This document shows, piece by piece, positions 34,276 through 46,520 of a stretch of DNA of 64,000 nt. Positions within the stretch are counted from its first letter, which is position 1, and every line of letters starts with the position of its first letter. The DNA is from Epiperipatus broadwayi (lineage: Eukaryota; Onychophora; Udeonychophora; Euonychophora; Peripatidae): assembly GCA_028023455.1 (NCBI GenBank), contig JAQFVV010012405.1, positions 4,283,149-4,347,148 on the forward strand, read 5' to 3'. The notes beneath the pieces were generated by a model. That model ran no database searches. It was given only the letters and a program-made list of their open reading frames with translations, and was not told the DNA's origin. The translations under genes and the position numbers were made by a program.

Positions 34276-35672
34276 TTGAGAAAGTAGCTAACATCTGAAA
34301 ATTACAAACAATAATGGTAGTTTTGGGACATCACATACATTTTTGCCCATTATGTTATCTCTTAGACATAGTTTTCTATGCCTCATTACCTCATTTGTTT
34401 TTAGTGTAATGGTTTAAAACTATTTCATTTTAATGTCTTTTATTATATACCTTTTTAGTGTGTAATAGATTTAAAAAGATATTATTCATTAAGCATGACA
34501 ATTGTCTCATCATAAGGTGGGTGTATATATATGCTATAGTTCTCTCATATTCATTGGTGGATGTAGTTTTTCATAATCACAGAATTGGATTCCAAGCCGT
34601 ACCTAAAAACTATGGATAAAAGCAAACTCTATATCACATACATGTCAGATATAATACAATTCAATTTTAAAAATGAATAGCGATTACAAAAATTAGAGAC
34701 TGTTAAATTTCATTTCTGAAGCCAATAAATGGCAATATTTATGTATCCTAATCAGTTAATAAGATACCAATGATATTAGAAAGTTTTAACTCAACAGGAT
34801 TTACAATAAGATCTAGAGAAAAAATGTGCTTAAAACCTAGCAAAAAGTATGTATTGCTTAAATCACTTTTTTTTTTTTTTTTTTGGTTATTTAAGTAATT
34901 TGTGGTGTTGCATTTGGAAAAAGATTTTGATTCAATATTTGTTTTAGGCAGTGAAACATATCATGAATTTGTTCTATACCCAAATTATTTAATAGGATTT
35001 TGTGCATTTTTTGTCTTCTTATATGGAAGAATGTATAAAAGGATGGAACACCACTATTAATGAATGGTTTTACATATCCAGTAATATTCAACTATATATC
35101 TTGAATGACTCAATCAAACTCCTTCATTTGTTAACTAATACATGATTAACATCTTTAAAAAAACATAATGTTCAACAGTTTATGTTAGAAAAAATTTCCA
35201 ATTAACCAAGACTAAATTTTAAAAATTTATTTAGCAATGTTTTTAAAGTAATCCACTTACATGCTATTATTGCCTTAATGGATCCATTAAAAACATTATA
35301 GATTTATGTTGTAATTTTTATTTGGCAATATAAAAGTTTAATTTATTAAAACTGCTCACTGAAATAAAGTATTAATATAATCAATTACTTGGAAGTTTAG
35401 TGACATTGGGGTATCAAAAAGGCAGTTTGATATTGACCAAATAGAGTTATTTTTCTCAGTAGAAAATCACTTTTGAAATCTTTACTCAAGGTTAAATGGA
35501 AAAAGAAATATGAAATACATTCTCAATGAAATATTTTCTGAATTCTGATTCCGCAAATATTTATTTCCATATCCATCAGTGTGTTCCAATGAAAGGTGAT
35601 TGGTTTTCTTTTCAAGATGCCTGCAGTGAGATCTCTGAATCAATATATGTGTTGCATAATGATATAGTTTGG
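34276..35672. other. AT-rich DNA; possible rest of the mariner copy
   Basis: If the mariner-like fragment at 35673-35894 was once complete, its catalytic part should lie here on the minus strand. I cannot recognise it. The 66-codon minus frame at 34891-35091 has no known motif. Confidence 0.4.
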
Positions 35673-35894
35673 CTATAACATCACAAAAAATTGAGATACC
35701 AGCATATTTGAACTACAATTCATAACAAAATGGAACAATATATTTTGTGTTTTGGTCTGGTCATGACCAATGCTCTTCCTACCATCATAAAGTCTTGCAA
35801 ACCATTTAAAAACATTCTTGCAAGCCATGACTTCACTGCCATAAACAGCTTGAATCATTTCAAATGTTCCAATAGTAAAATTTAATGATAGCAT
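35673..35894 (-). pseudogene. Mariner-type transposase N-terminal HTH fragment
   Basis: The frame reads NFTIGTFEMIQAVYGSEVMA, then CKNVFKWFARLYDGRKSIGH and DQTKTQN. This follows the helix-turn-helix of Mos1-type mariner transposases: an EM(I/L)xxxYG helix, a recognition helix with VFxWFxRFxxGR, and the ESIxDDxRSGRP linker, here GHDQTKTQN with the acidic pair and the GRP hook lost. That domain binds the terminal inverted repeats of mariner. No catalytic DDD domain follows, and the frame runs into unrelated residues, so it is a relic. SETMAR-like host proteins share this fold, but no host gene structure is seen. Confidence 0.75.
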
Positions 35895-36390
35895 GTTCTA
35901 TGTTAGATTAAAGTATGAAATACACTGCCAGATTCCATATCATATCTCATGATCCAGGTATGCTATTTGTCTTAAATTTTTTATGATGACCAAATAACCT
36001 ATGTCATTATATAACAGATGCATTGATTAAAGGAATACAGTTTGGGAGCCATTCTCTACTCACCTTTTCTCTGGGGTATTCAATTCTTTGACCTATTATA
36101 AGCTTTAGTAATTAAGAAATGCTAATAATTTGTCAGCTATAATTATAACCATAATTAGAAAAAGAAAAAGAGAAGTGCTTGACAATAAAAACTGGAATAT
36201 ATAGTGAAGTATCTCTTTGAATATATATTTGAAATTGCTGTCATTTCAAATGTTTATTTTGTAAGCTCTGTGTGACATACACAATGACAAAGTGATCCAT
36301 TTGAGAGCTAAACGTTTCTGAATTAGAGCTCAATCTGTCACATTCAGTGTTCAGAATATCAGATAACCTTTTAAATAACAAACCATTACA
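35895..36390. other. AT-rich DNA, nothing recognised
   Basis: No further mariner similarity, repeat or gene seen upstream of the fragment. Confidence 0.4.
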
Positions 36391-36392
36391 TT

Positions 36393-36436
<44 letters not shown>

Positions 36437-36458
36437 TATTATTATTATTATTATTATT
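36391..36458. repeat. (ATC)n(ATT)n microsatellite
   Basis: About 15 ATC units pass into about 8 ATT units. Confidence 0.97.
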
Positions 36459-38090
36459 TTTTGAATATATAGTTCTGGTATCTTTTTTAAAAAGACTTTC
36501 TATAACTTAAACTAATATTGAAGAAAATTCCATATATATTATCCTGGTTCTGCTTGAGTAATCAATAGATGATAGTGATTATTAAATTCTTACCCAGTGA
36601 TTTCTTATCTTTAGTTTATGGTTTCATGAGGTGTTTTAGATTCCGGAGGATCACGTACACCCAGGTTTCTTAGATCCAGGTCTACCATTTCCCACTGACA
36701 AATGACACAAGATAAAAATTAGTTTAAAGTTATATTTGGAGCAGCTCTGGATCAGAAATTTAATAGGCACTATCATTTAAAATCTGTTGATTATTTAAGC
36801 TCACCTTAGGTAGGAGAACTGAAGTAGTAAGTGTGGAATTTGCTTCGGCATGGTCATGTGATGGTGTTTTTTTAAAAAAAATATTAATATTATTTGTATC
36901 AAAATAAATTAATAAATCATTATATAAAATATTTTCTTAAAACATTTATTTTTATAAGATCAATATGAATTTAGTAAATATAAAAAAAAACTACTGTATG
37001 TTCACTTATTTATGCCCCCAAAAAGTTGAGATTAATGGTAGGACTTCATCATCGCCAATTCTAATAACTCAATTTTAAATCTATATCATAAACTTTATAA
37101 ACTCTTTGTGTCAAAATATACATGTTATAATGTTAATAATCAGGCCGTATTTTCTGAGGGGCAAGATAAAAAATTGATCGCCCATAAGATTATAATCAGA
37201 AATAACGCACGATAGTTAATAATGAGCCCAGAGTGATAAATCTATGAGGCTTAACCCTTTTATGAAAATTCGGAGTGAGCAGGGCCAATTGAATGAATGC
37301 GAGACATTTTCCAAGATTCATCACCACGCGAAACAAACTATCAAAATCTGAAACACTTGAGTGATTTGTATAAATTAATCTGTTTTGTAGAAAAACCTTA
37401 CCGTATACATATTTCGTATAAGCAAGCCCGCAAATATATATGGAGAGGGGTAGGGGCCATCTTACGTTACATTTTTAGCAATCGAAATAAAAAAAAAAAG
37501 TCATATTTTTGTGCTTAAACGTGGGAATCTTCACTGAAATTAATATTTTCATATTTATTTTATTTACATTTTAAAATAAACTCTAAAAAATATATAAATA
37601 AATCTGAATGTTTTTTTCCATTTCTCTCTTCCTCTCTCGCTTATGAATAATACAGTACTTTTCTTGTAACCAAGCTATTTTATTATCGATTAACTGTTAA
37701 CACATGAAAAGAGATGTCCGTGGGGTGAAGAAAGATGACCGTGGGGGTTGATTACTTTAATCTATTGCAGAGAGTCACAGCAGGTAGAAAAGACTAAACT
37801 GAAATTCATTAGTTATAATCTTGGTCTGAAAAAAGGTAAAAAAAAATCACTCTGTCTTTTTAATCAATGTTCTGCGAAAAGACACCAGCAAAAAAACGAG
37901 GTGGAAAATTATAAAAATCAATTTGGAAAAATTGAAATAATGAAAATATGTAATAGGAAATCAACAATAATAATATTAAATTAAAAAATTAACCTCTATG
38001 CCATGAACTTTTATATAGATTTAAAAGAAACATAGATATGATAGTTGTAGTTTGATATAGAAACAATAAAATAGTTAGCATTGTTAACTA
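36459..38090. other. Mixed AT-rich DNA with a less AT-rich 37.14-37.46 kb patch
   Basis: The patch at about 37140-37460 contains more G+C and fewer homopolymers than its surroundings. The frame at 37297-37518 covers part of it, but no domain is recognisable. It could be old host sequence or an unrecognised repeat. Confidence 0.4.
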
Positions 38091-38091
38091 A

Positions 38092-38155
38092 GCTCTGTGT
38101 AGCTGAACTCATTGGGTGCCTTGGGCTTGGAGATCTCGGATCAAATTTGTATCTA
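38092..38155 (+). repeat. tRNA-like SINE head, weak
   Basis: TAGCTGAACTCATTGGGTGCC looks like an A box, and CTCGGATCAAATTT, some 35 bases later, like a diverged B box. GGCTTGGAGATCTCGG lies where an anticodon arm would be. No full cloverleaf or copy number support; a second possible pair is GTGGCTCAATCTGTC and AGTTCGAATGCC at 38454-38490. Confidence 0.35.
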
Positions 38156-38621
38156 TGATTTCTACTGTTCGAGCCTCATATACTCACTCACATAATTAAC
38201 TCAATTCTTAACCTTTCTGTTAATGGTACTCCCACTTTTAAAATATTTTGTATATCTATAATTAGCTGTTATACAAATAATAATCATAGGTTTAATTAAA
38301 TCAAAATGATTACAAAGATATTGAATTATTTATCATTTTAATTATAAACGTATATTCAATAGTAATACTGATAAATAATAATTACCATATAAATAATGTT
38401 TTGGTTTAGAACAACAGAGGAGGAGCAGACACTAAAGGTCAAGGTTCATTGATTGTGGCTCAATCTGTCACTTCTGAAGTTCGAATGCCATTTGATCCCT
38501 AACAAAACTATTCGATTATTTCATTTCTATTTAATACGATGTTTGGGCCTGATGCAACTGGTTGATTTTTTAAATATTTAATTGAAATACTCGAAAAAGT
38601 ACTTCCGCTTTTTCCTTATCT

Positions 38622-39005
38622 AATTAATATATAGGGTATATGAGCACAGACTTTCACATGCCCCACCACTCTCCATACTATCTCATAACACTGATATACT
38701 TGAACACATATATGTTGGAAAAGATAAATAATCACTAATATATGTATTTCATGCTAAAACAGCAATCATCAGTTAGTTCAGATTTCCATCTCTACACATA
38801 TATGCTATAAGTGCTCAGATATATATTAAGATAGCCAATCCTCATACTTTAATGGAAAGGCTTCAATCTACTCCACACTCCAACTCTTCAACCATCAATC
38901 CTATTGAAAATCTGATGATGAAATGCTCAAAGACCACCCTGAGGCTGCGATTCTTGTCGCATCCATGTTGACCTAAGGTCAATCTGACCCCTCATGTACA
39001 GGATA
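38622..39005 (-). repeat. Family B repeat, copy at 38.6 kb
   Basis: On the minus strand it reads from CATGAGGGGTCAGATTGACC through TTGAAGAGTTGGAGTGTGG and TAAGATAGCC to TGTGAAAGTCTGTGCTCATA. The same order occurs at 47797-48215 (plus) and, more diverged, 58240-58625 (minus). Length is about 385-420 bp with no open frame. The ribozyme-like box lies in its second half. Confidence 0.88.
38731..38785 (-). ncRNA. Hammerhead ribozyme-like motif, family B, intact core
   Basis: On the minus strand AATC, CTAA, CTGATGA (38772-38766), the 5-base-pair-capable hairpin TTGCTGTTTTAGCAT, GAAA (38750-38747), ATACATAT, A and TTAG follow in order. CTAA (38776-38773) pairs with TTAG (38738-38735) as inner stem I, and AATC pairs with GATT further out. 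In relatives the same stem is CCAA/TTGG, so both sides changed together. Cleavage would follow A at 38739. Stem III ATACATAT is close to, but not exactly, a palindrome. This is the best-preserved family B ribozyme box. Confidence 0.62.
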
Positions 39006-39364
39006 TAATTAAGTTTTAGAAAATTTTAATACTATGACTTAAGTTTTCATTGCCTAGGAGGATGGGATGGATGTTGATCTTTCATCTCAATCAATCTTAA
39101 CCTTTTAATGCCTTAATTTCAAATTTTCATCATAAAAAAACATTATTGTCTGTTCAGGAATATTCTATGGCATTTTTGAAGTGATAAATATGACACTTTA
39201 GTTTGCCCTGATACCTGTTTGAAAACCCTATTTAGTCATTCGGTTATTTATTTTGGTAATACAGCATCCATTGATCCACGCCATAAGAAGGCGCTGTTGC
39301 TAGTGAAAAACAAATAGATCTAACGTTACCGGGCTGATTTGATTATTATTATTTTGTAATGTTA
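39006..39364. other. AT-rich DNA, nothing recognised
   Basis: No coding or repeat similarity. Confidence 0.4.
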
Positions 39365-39620
39365 TCGTGTTTTTTTTTTTTTTTTTGGTTTGGATTTTTT
39401 TTTTTTTGGACCATATTTTCTTTTTTTTAAAATAAATTGATTTTTAATTTTTTTTTTTAATACGTTTTGTAAAACCTTCTTTCTTTATTTTTTGTAAAAC
39501 TTGTTGTTTAACAAAATTGGATTATGGTCTCTTTTTTTTTAAAGTAACTTTTTTTTTTTTTTTCGCTTTTGACTACAGTCTTTTTTTTTTTAAAGTAACT
39601 TTTTTTGGCTTTTTACTTTC
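39365..39620. repeat. Poly(T)-rich low-complexity tract
   Basis: Long T runs alternate with TTTAAAGTAACTTTTTTT, which appears twice (about 39537 and 39589) around CTTTTGACTACAGTC. Likely slippage-driven expansion. Confidence 0.85.
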
Positions 39621-42600
39621 ATTAAACTACCACAAAGGCAGTTCTTCTGGGTGAGGAGAATATTTCTCTGTTGAAGAAAGGCCACCGCATCTGCTTCTGT
39701 AGTCTGTCATTGAAATGTTTTGATCTCGAAAAAGTCTCGGAAAGTGCGCGACTTAATCGTGAACTTTGCCAAATTGTGACCAACACTCCTCATTAACTGA
39801 ATTCTGACCCCTGACAATGAAACCAGGGGTGGTTGGAAAATCGTTACAATTTTTACGAACGAAAATAAAAAAAAAATACATCGAAGCCAAAAAAAAAAAA
39901 ATGTTATAATATAGTTTTTGACATTCAAAATACAGAAACCTTCACATCATATGCTGTACAATAGTTAAGAGTAATATCTTTAGAGAATCTTGCATACTCA
40001 TTGCTAATAATGTTCAACATATTAGAGATATTGGGGTAATGGGTGCACTTCAATGTCCTAGTGTTGAACAGTTTACAGGCCGTAAGATCTATAAGCGGCC
40101 TTGTAAACAGCATAATTATGTGCTTTAGCATAGAAACAGTGCCATCTAATGGTGTGGATCAATCAATTTTATTTTATTATAGATAATAATAATAGCACAG
40201 TAATACAAATTTGTCAAGTAATTAAAGCAGAAACTGTAAGATTAATTTCTGACTTATCCCCCAATATGTAAACCATAATATGGTATATTATGACACAATA
40301 TGACTTTATATTTTTGTCCACTATATTATATGGTTTTGCTTTTTAGTATATTATGAAACCTATAGTCTATGAATTATGTATGTAATGCATTCATCATATT
40401 GAAGTAATTATTAGAGCAATGAACCTCCATTTTATCTTAAGATACAATTTTTTAAATTGCATGTCTCACTCCGTATTTGACATTCTGATTAAGAGATATA
40501 AAAAAATCAATTATTATACTATAGATAGTGAATATAAATGAACTAACACCATCATTAATTTTATATTACTGAGATTGATTTTAATACCACAATGTTAATT
40601 CACTGATCAAATTGATGATTATCTGGATCAAGAATTAAATATCTGCCAACCAGTTTTCTACTGAAGATTGTGGAGAAATAAAACACACAAAAACAATTTT
40701 TGCTCTGTTGCTATTTTTGGTGCTCAAACAGCACTTGATTAGCAATAAGAAAATAGCAAAAAAATTACTAGTTTTTTTCATATTGTATAGTCAAAAATTT
40801 CAACTTTGTGCAGGCCAAAAGTAGATATTATAATAAAATAAAAATAAATATAAGAAAATAAGGAGGAAAAACAGAAAAATTGCACTCCAGAAAGAAATCT
40901 AGATGTCACTATTTATAATATTGCATAAATGTTCACAAAGGGCTTTGAAATATTGGGAAAAGGATTTTTTCAGTGTTATTTATTTATTTATTTAGAATAA
41001 ACTTCACACATAACTGCAACATCCTCTACCATCAGAGCCAGTCGTGTTTTAAATGAAAAAGAAATTCACTTTTGTTTGCTACTCAAATGTTTATATGAAC
41101 TGAAAATTAGAATAATGATAACTACAACAGTAAGTATCAAATCAGTACAAATGTTAAATGCAGCTTCATTTAAATTATCATATTCAAATAAACCTGCAAT
41201 AACCATCTCACCTAAATTAATATTCATCTTTTAGTTATCATTCTTCTAATTTATACACCATATGGCAGATAAAAATGGCTTCATTTTTTATCTATAATAT
41301 TGTTGATTTTAATACTAGGAGTGTTCAGGAGGTTCATCATTTTAAGTTTTACATATATGTCAGAAAAAGTGTGTGTGAATCTGTTGAAGAATCAAATTGG
41401 TAATTAGTTAGATCTGTCCATTGAAACAGTGTGCATTTTTGTTAAACTTCTTGATAATGACATAAGTATCAATTCCAATTGAAATATGTATATAGATGTC
41501 AAATTGTTTATATTATAACATATAATGTTACAATGAGTTTACTATATATTATTGAGAGAATAAGATATATGATGATTTTTTATATAAATATAAAAGATCC
41601 TGCTTTGAGGTATTTATAATTTGCACATTTTGAATCCATTAATGTAATACTCTTTGTGATTACATTATCAATATTTTGATATTTTCTTATAGGATATCAC
41701 AATATCATCTTTACATTGATCCTCACTAATACAATTCATATTTGTAGTGAAATAGATGTATCTAACAGAGTAGTTTTATCTACCACATTATATATTTAAT
41801 GATAAAAGTATTGATTTCAGCTAAAATTATAAATGCCACATTATGTTATTCTACTTTTAAAATGCATTAACTTTATTTCCATTATGCTTATATTAGATAT
41901 AATGACTACTATAGGGTCTACTCAATTTTTTTCTTCAATAAGTGCCTTAGCTATTTAGTACAATTTTATCAAAAAATAATGAAACCTTTTTATTTAAAAT
42001 TATGAGCTTCTTTATATATGACATATGGGTGTGTGCCCATGTGTATGTAAACATTAACAATATAATGAGAAATTTTTGTATATTTATTTAGAAAATTTTT
42101 ATTTATGATGTAATTAGACAAACAATCAATTAAAATTAGCAATATCAAACTGAAATCACACCATCTACAGAGGAGTTGCAATATCTACTATGTTTTGTTT
42201 CACACATCCTTCATGTACTTTGTATATCATATATAATAGCTCATGTTTTCTTGATAATGGTGATTACAACAGAATATACACAGTTTATTAAATGTGTATC
42301 ACACATATATAAAATAAATATTTTTTTATGAATATAGTATGCATATGTAAATTAAGATTACATATAGTATAAACAAATATTAATAATAAATTGAGAAAAC
42401 ACATTTACATCCAGTATATGTTTACTGGACACTCATTCATATTCAAAAATTGACAAAAAGCTGTCTACAATGTATCTTCATTTATTAAAATAAAACAAAT
42501 ATTAAAATGTCAAACTTTTTTTTTTATTAAAGTACTGACTTTATTATTGTTACAAATGTTTATAAGAGGAATACATTGCTATAAAAGTAGTTATAAAGAT

Positions 42601-44339
42601 TGTCCTCCAATGTCTAAAAATAGTCTTGGTATCTTTCCTATGTCACAATTGTATTTTCATAAAAGTTCAACCTCGCAATCACTGCCCATTCAGCATTTCT
42701 TTTATTCATTAGCTAGTTGTTTTCAGATAAGTCTCTATCTATGTTGTTCTAGCTAGCATTAATGTTAACATTTCCATAGTTACTGTCATATTTGTCAGCA
42801 TCAGCTCACCCTCTTTCATATTTTATTTATTTAGATCGATTATTTCCCATGTCAGCCTGAAGGTCATCTGGGGTGCATGGAGTTGGTCACGAGTTCTTGT
42901 CTTGTTTAGTTTCTTCTTATAAGATTGGGATAGAGTCAAGCTGTTGGAAAAAAAAGTCAGACTTCATTGCAATTAAATACACTTTGGATTAAAAAAAAAG
43001 GAGTATGGCATTATAGCTTGGGAGTTTATATGAAGTTTGAGTGCTACACCTGTGAGCACCAGAACTGATTCTGGGACTTCCTGATCCCAAGATGAATTCT
43101 TTGCCAACTTCAACAAAACATATACTTTGGACAATATTCTTTTTTTTAATAACTTTTTACTTCCTATGGAAATAAAATAGCAGTCTTATTGTCAGCAGAT
43201 TGTGGCTTTTCTAGTTGCTTTGATATTTTTAAATATGTACTGACTTTGAATCTATACAGCTACCCCTATTTGCCATTACCAATTTCAGATTCTCAGTCAA
43301 ATTCTTCAAACTTTCATTGCTCTGTTATAATATGAGAATATTTGATAGGTCTTTTTTTTCGGCCATTAATAAACTGATAAATTTCATTCTGTCACTTAAG
43401 AAAGATATATTTTATACAATTTTTGTTTTTGCATTTAGAAAATATTTGATGCAAAAATACTGTACCACATCAAATATGGAAAGGATAATAAAGAGTATGC
43501 TTGCAAGTCAAAGAAACATTATTAATAAATATAACTGTGTATAACAGACCAAAGGGAGAAAATGGCTGACAGCCATATTACAAAATTTATGAATTTTAGT
43601 GATCTGGAGTTTTTTTTTTTTTTTAAAAAAAAGATCACATATGATAATCTGAGGAGAGAAAAAAGACTGCTGGCATATCTTAAATAAACTTTATTAAATT
43701 TATGAATTTTAAGAGCTTTTGTTTACATTTCCTTGGATAATTTATGATTGATGAATTATATACTACCATAGCATATATTGTGGCTTCACTGTAATAGTAT
43801 ATTTATATGACTTTCCATTAAAGTAAAAGTTTAATTTAATGCAGATTAATATTTATGATAAATCAGACAAAAATACTACTACTAGATAAAATGATTTTAG
43901 TTCACAATTGCCAATTTTAAATGGTTTTTTGCCTGATTACATCATAGCGGAAGTGGGTTTAATGTTTACATAAATAAAGTACATGAAAATGTTCTATAAA
44001 TAAAAAAAAAGGAGCAATTTTAGCAATCTATCTAATATTTGATTGCACATTAATACAGAAAAATGGAATGAAGAATAACAAAAGAATGAAAACAATAGGG
44101 ATTTACATAGAAAGTGAAGAAAAATTCTTATAAGGTAAATATATAAATGCAATTGAATAGAGAATTGAAGTGAATGCTGTTACCAACTACCAAATTGAAT
44201 GACAAACATTATCAATATGAAATTCAACTGCTATGTGCATCAAAAATGGAAGCAAACTATAGCGAATGTAAGATTATGTTTAAATGCACTAAAAAATAAG
44301 CAATAGTGAAGCTAAGTATAAATTGTTCAATTGGCTGTG
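39621..44339. other. Longest quiet stretch; no genes or clear repeats
   Basis: About 4.7 kb of AT-rich DNA. 39640-39830 is less AT-rich and free of known repeats. The frames at 39707-39928, 39925-40131, 42547-42756 and 43317-43544 show no family motifs. I found no strong inverted repeats here, in contrast to the rest of the window. Confidence 0.4.
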
Positions 44340-44690
44340 TACTTTTGAGAAATTTTATCTTAAACCACTAAACATCACACGATCACCATTCTTTATGCTT
44401 ACACAAGCTGTTTACACAGAGGCTAACCTCTCTATACAGTAGTATTACTCAGTGCAAGCCAGAATAATCCATGGATGCAAGAAGGTTATTGCATAAAATC
44501 CATATCTAGTACCTACTCATCCAATATTCCCAAACTAATTTCTAACTCTGATATCCAACATTTCTTACTGATGAAAGTAACAAGCTAGAATAAAGTCTGG
44601 GGATATTGGATGAATAGACACTAGATATGGATTTTATACACAAATCTTCTTGCATACATTGATTACTCTGACTTGCACTTGGTATCGCTA
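44340..44690. repeat. Foldback repeat, family A, copy 2
   Basis: AGTGCAAGCCAGAATAATCC (44449) and CATAAAATCCATATCTAG, then CCTACTCATCCAATATT, are inverted at 44599-44690 (GATATTGGATGAATAGACAC to ACTCTGACTTGCAC). The outer part (ATCACACGATCACCATTCTTTATGCTTA) matches 1170-1203 of copy 1. The middle is shorter than in copy 1. Confidence 0.83.
44560..44610 (+). ncRNA. Hammerhead-like motif, family A copy 2, decayed
   Basis: CTGATGA (44568-44574) is intact, but the second core box is GAATAAAGTC instead of GAAACTAGTC, and stem II is poor. TGGGG after it can still act as stem I with the upstream TCTTA. The inverted partner at about 44531-44550 keeps only CTAATTTCT. Inactive. Confidence 0.45.
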
Positions 44691-44708
44691 CTACATGGAG
44701 AGTTTAGT

Positions 44709-45399
44709 TTCTGTGAAGTTTTGTCTTCTCATAATCATAGCAAATGAGTTATGTGAGCATGCTTGTGGAATATGTATGTGACAAATACTTAAATATATGA
44801 AAAGTGGATTAGAGGATCCATTTTTTGAAGAGGGAAAAGTGCTTCCTTTCACTTTATAGAGTGGGTGTTATTAGCTATAAGTCATGATTCTTTGATTTTA
44901 TGTTTAGGGTTATGGCATTCTATGTATGTGATGGAAACAGAAGTTCGTTCAGGCATATGACTAGTGGACCTTTGGTGTTTTAAAAAGATGGAATTGTATT
45001 CAGGTTTATTAAAAGATCTTTTGTATAACTAACAGGGCTAAGAGACACTATTGAGAGATATGCACCTATCTTCACTAGTGTCTCTCAGCACTGTTACTTA
45101 TACCAAAGATCTTTTAATAAACCTGAATACAATTCCTTCTTTTTAGAACATCAAAGGTCCACTAGTTCATGTGTTTAAAGCATTTTCTGCTTCCATCACA
45201 TGCATAGATCACCATTATTTTAAACATAAAATCAAAGAAGCATGGCTTATAAACTGAAAGGAAGCATGCTTTTTCTTCTTCAAAAAATGGACTTTCTAAT
45301 CCACTTTGCATATATTTAAATATTTGTCACATTTATATTCCATCATGCTCACACAATCCATTTGCTATGATTATGAGAAGATAAAACTTCTCAAAAGTG
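44709..45399. repeat. About 690 bp long hairpin, arms about 330 bp
   Basis: The left arm (44709-45050) and right arm (45073-45399) are inverted copies: for example GTCTTCTCATAATCATAGC with GCTATGATTATGAGAAGA, TAAACCTGAATACAATTCC with its partner, and CTAGTGTCTCTC at the centre. Similarity is high near the centre and weaker outside. No ribozyme box was found at its centre. It abuts the family A copy on the left, so the two may be one compound insertion. Confidence 0.88.
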
Positions 45400-46305
45400 T
45401 TCTTACAATTAAAGACAATTTGTACTTAACTTCACAATTGCCTGTATTACAGTTCATTTAGACATATTATTTATTTATTTAGGAAGTCTGCATTTCTTTT
45501 ATTCTTACATTTATAAGATTAATTTTCTATCAAGAAATTTAATGACAGACCATGGTAAAGCAGTTAAATGGCATAGGCTGGATAAATAATGATAACGACT
45601 ATAATTAAAAATGTTATGTTTGTTACATGATTTTAACTTTATTTGTATATGTCTATATGAAAATGCACTATAAATAAACATCTTAAAAGTTAAATCATGA
45701 AACAATCTCTCTAACAGTTCCCCAAGTATAATGCAATGTTGATGGTTAAATTTTTATTGGTGATGTTATCTGAATACTGCCTATAATCTTGGTTATTGTT
45801 CCACAGCTATTCTACTGCACATCAATCTCATTATTCCCATATTTTTTATAATGCTAGCTTTATTAAATATGACACCTAATTACTATTTGCTGAATATAAA
45901 AATTAATATCTGATTATCACACCCATCTATTAATAGTGTATATTTCAAATAGTGAATAGAATTGAAAATAAAGTCCTACAAAAGCTTAAACCTAACAAAA
46001 TAAATAATTTAATGAACTAATAAAAAATGTTTAAATACATTAAAATGAGCATTTCCCAAGTTAAATAATTAATAACTCTGTTGGCACATATTAACGTACT
46101 AATTTCATATCTCAACTTAAAATATTTATATGGGAAATTTTTATATTTTGTAACAAAAACAATCTAATTATGAATCAAATCAAATTTCTCATCATTCTCC
46201 AAGACAAAAATCAAATAATTAATGCATAAATGAAATAAAACCCATTTTTATATACAACAAAAATTATAACGAAAAATATATGAATTTGTTAAAAAATTTG
46301 TAAAC
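45400..46305. other. AT-rich DNA, nothing recognised
   Basis: No gene or clear repeat. Confidence 0.4.
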
Positions 46306-46520
46306 AGTGAGGATTGCCAATTCCTCAACAAGCTTTGTGATAAATGCTTAGCTAGAGAAAGCATTTAAAATATCTCTGTCAGGACCCCCTCCCCTTCAAC
46401 CTCTGACAGAGATATTTTAAATGTTTTCCCTAGCTAAGCATTTATCACAAAACTTGTTGAGGAATTGGCAATCCTCATTGTTTATAATTTACATGCTTAA
46501 GAGTATAGGGTCATATGATC
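46306..46520. repeat. Solo foldback, family C without ribozyme box
   Basis: GTGAGGATTGCCAATTCCTC to AAAATATCTCTGTCAGG and its inverted copy CTGACAGAGATATTTTAAAT to GAATTGGCAATCCTCAT flank a C-rich CCCCCTCCCC centre. The ends match family C at 23445-23530 and 23980-24130. The ribozyme region has been deleted down to a short CCTCTGAC remnant. Confidence 0.87.
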
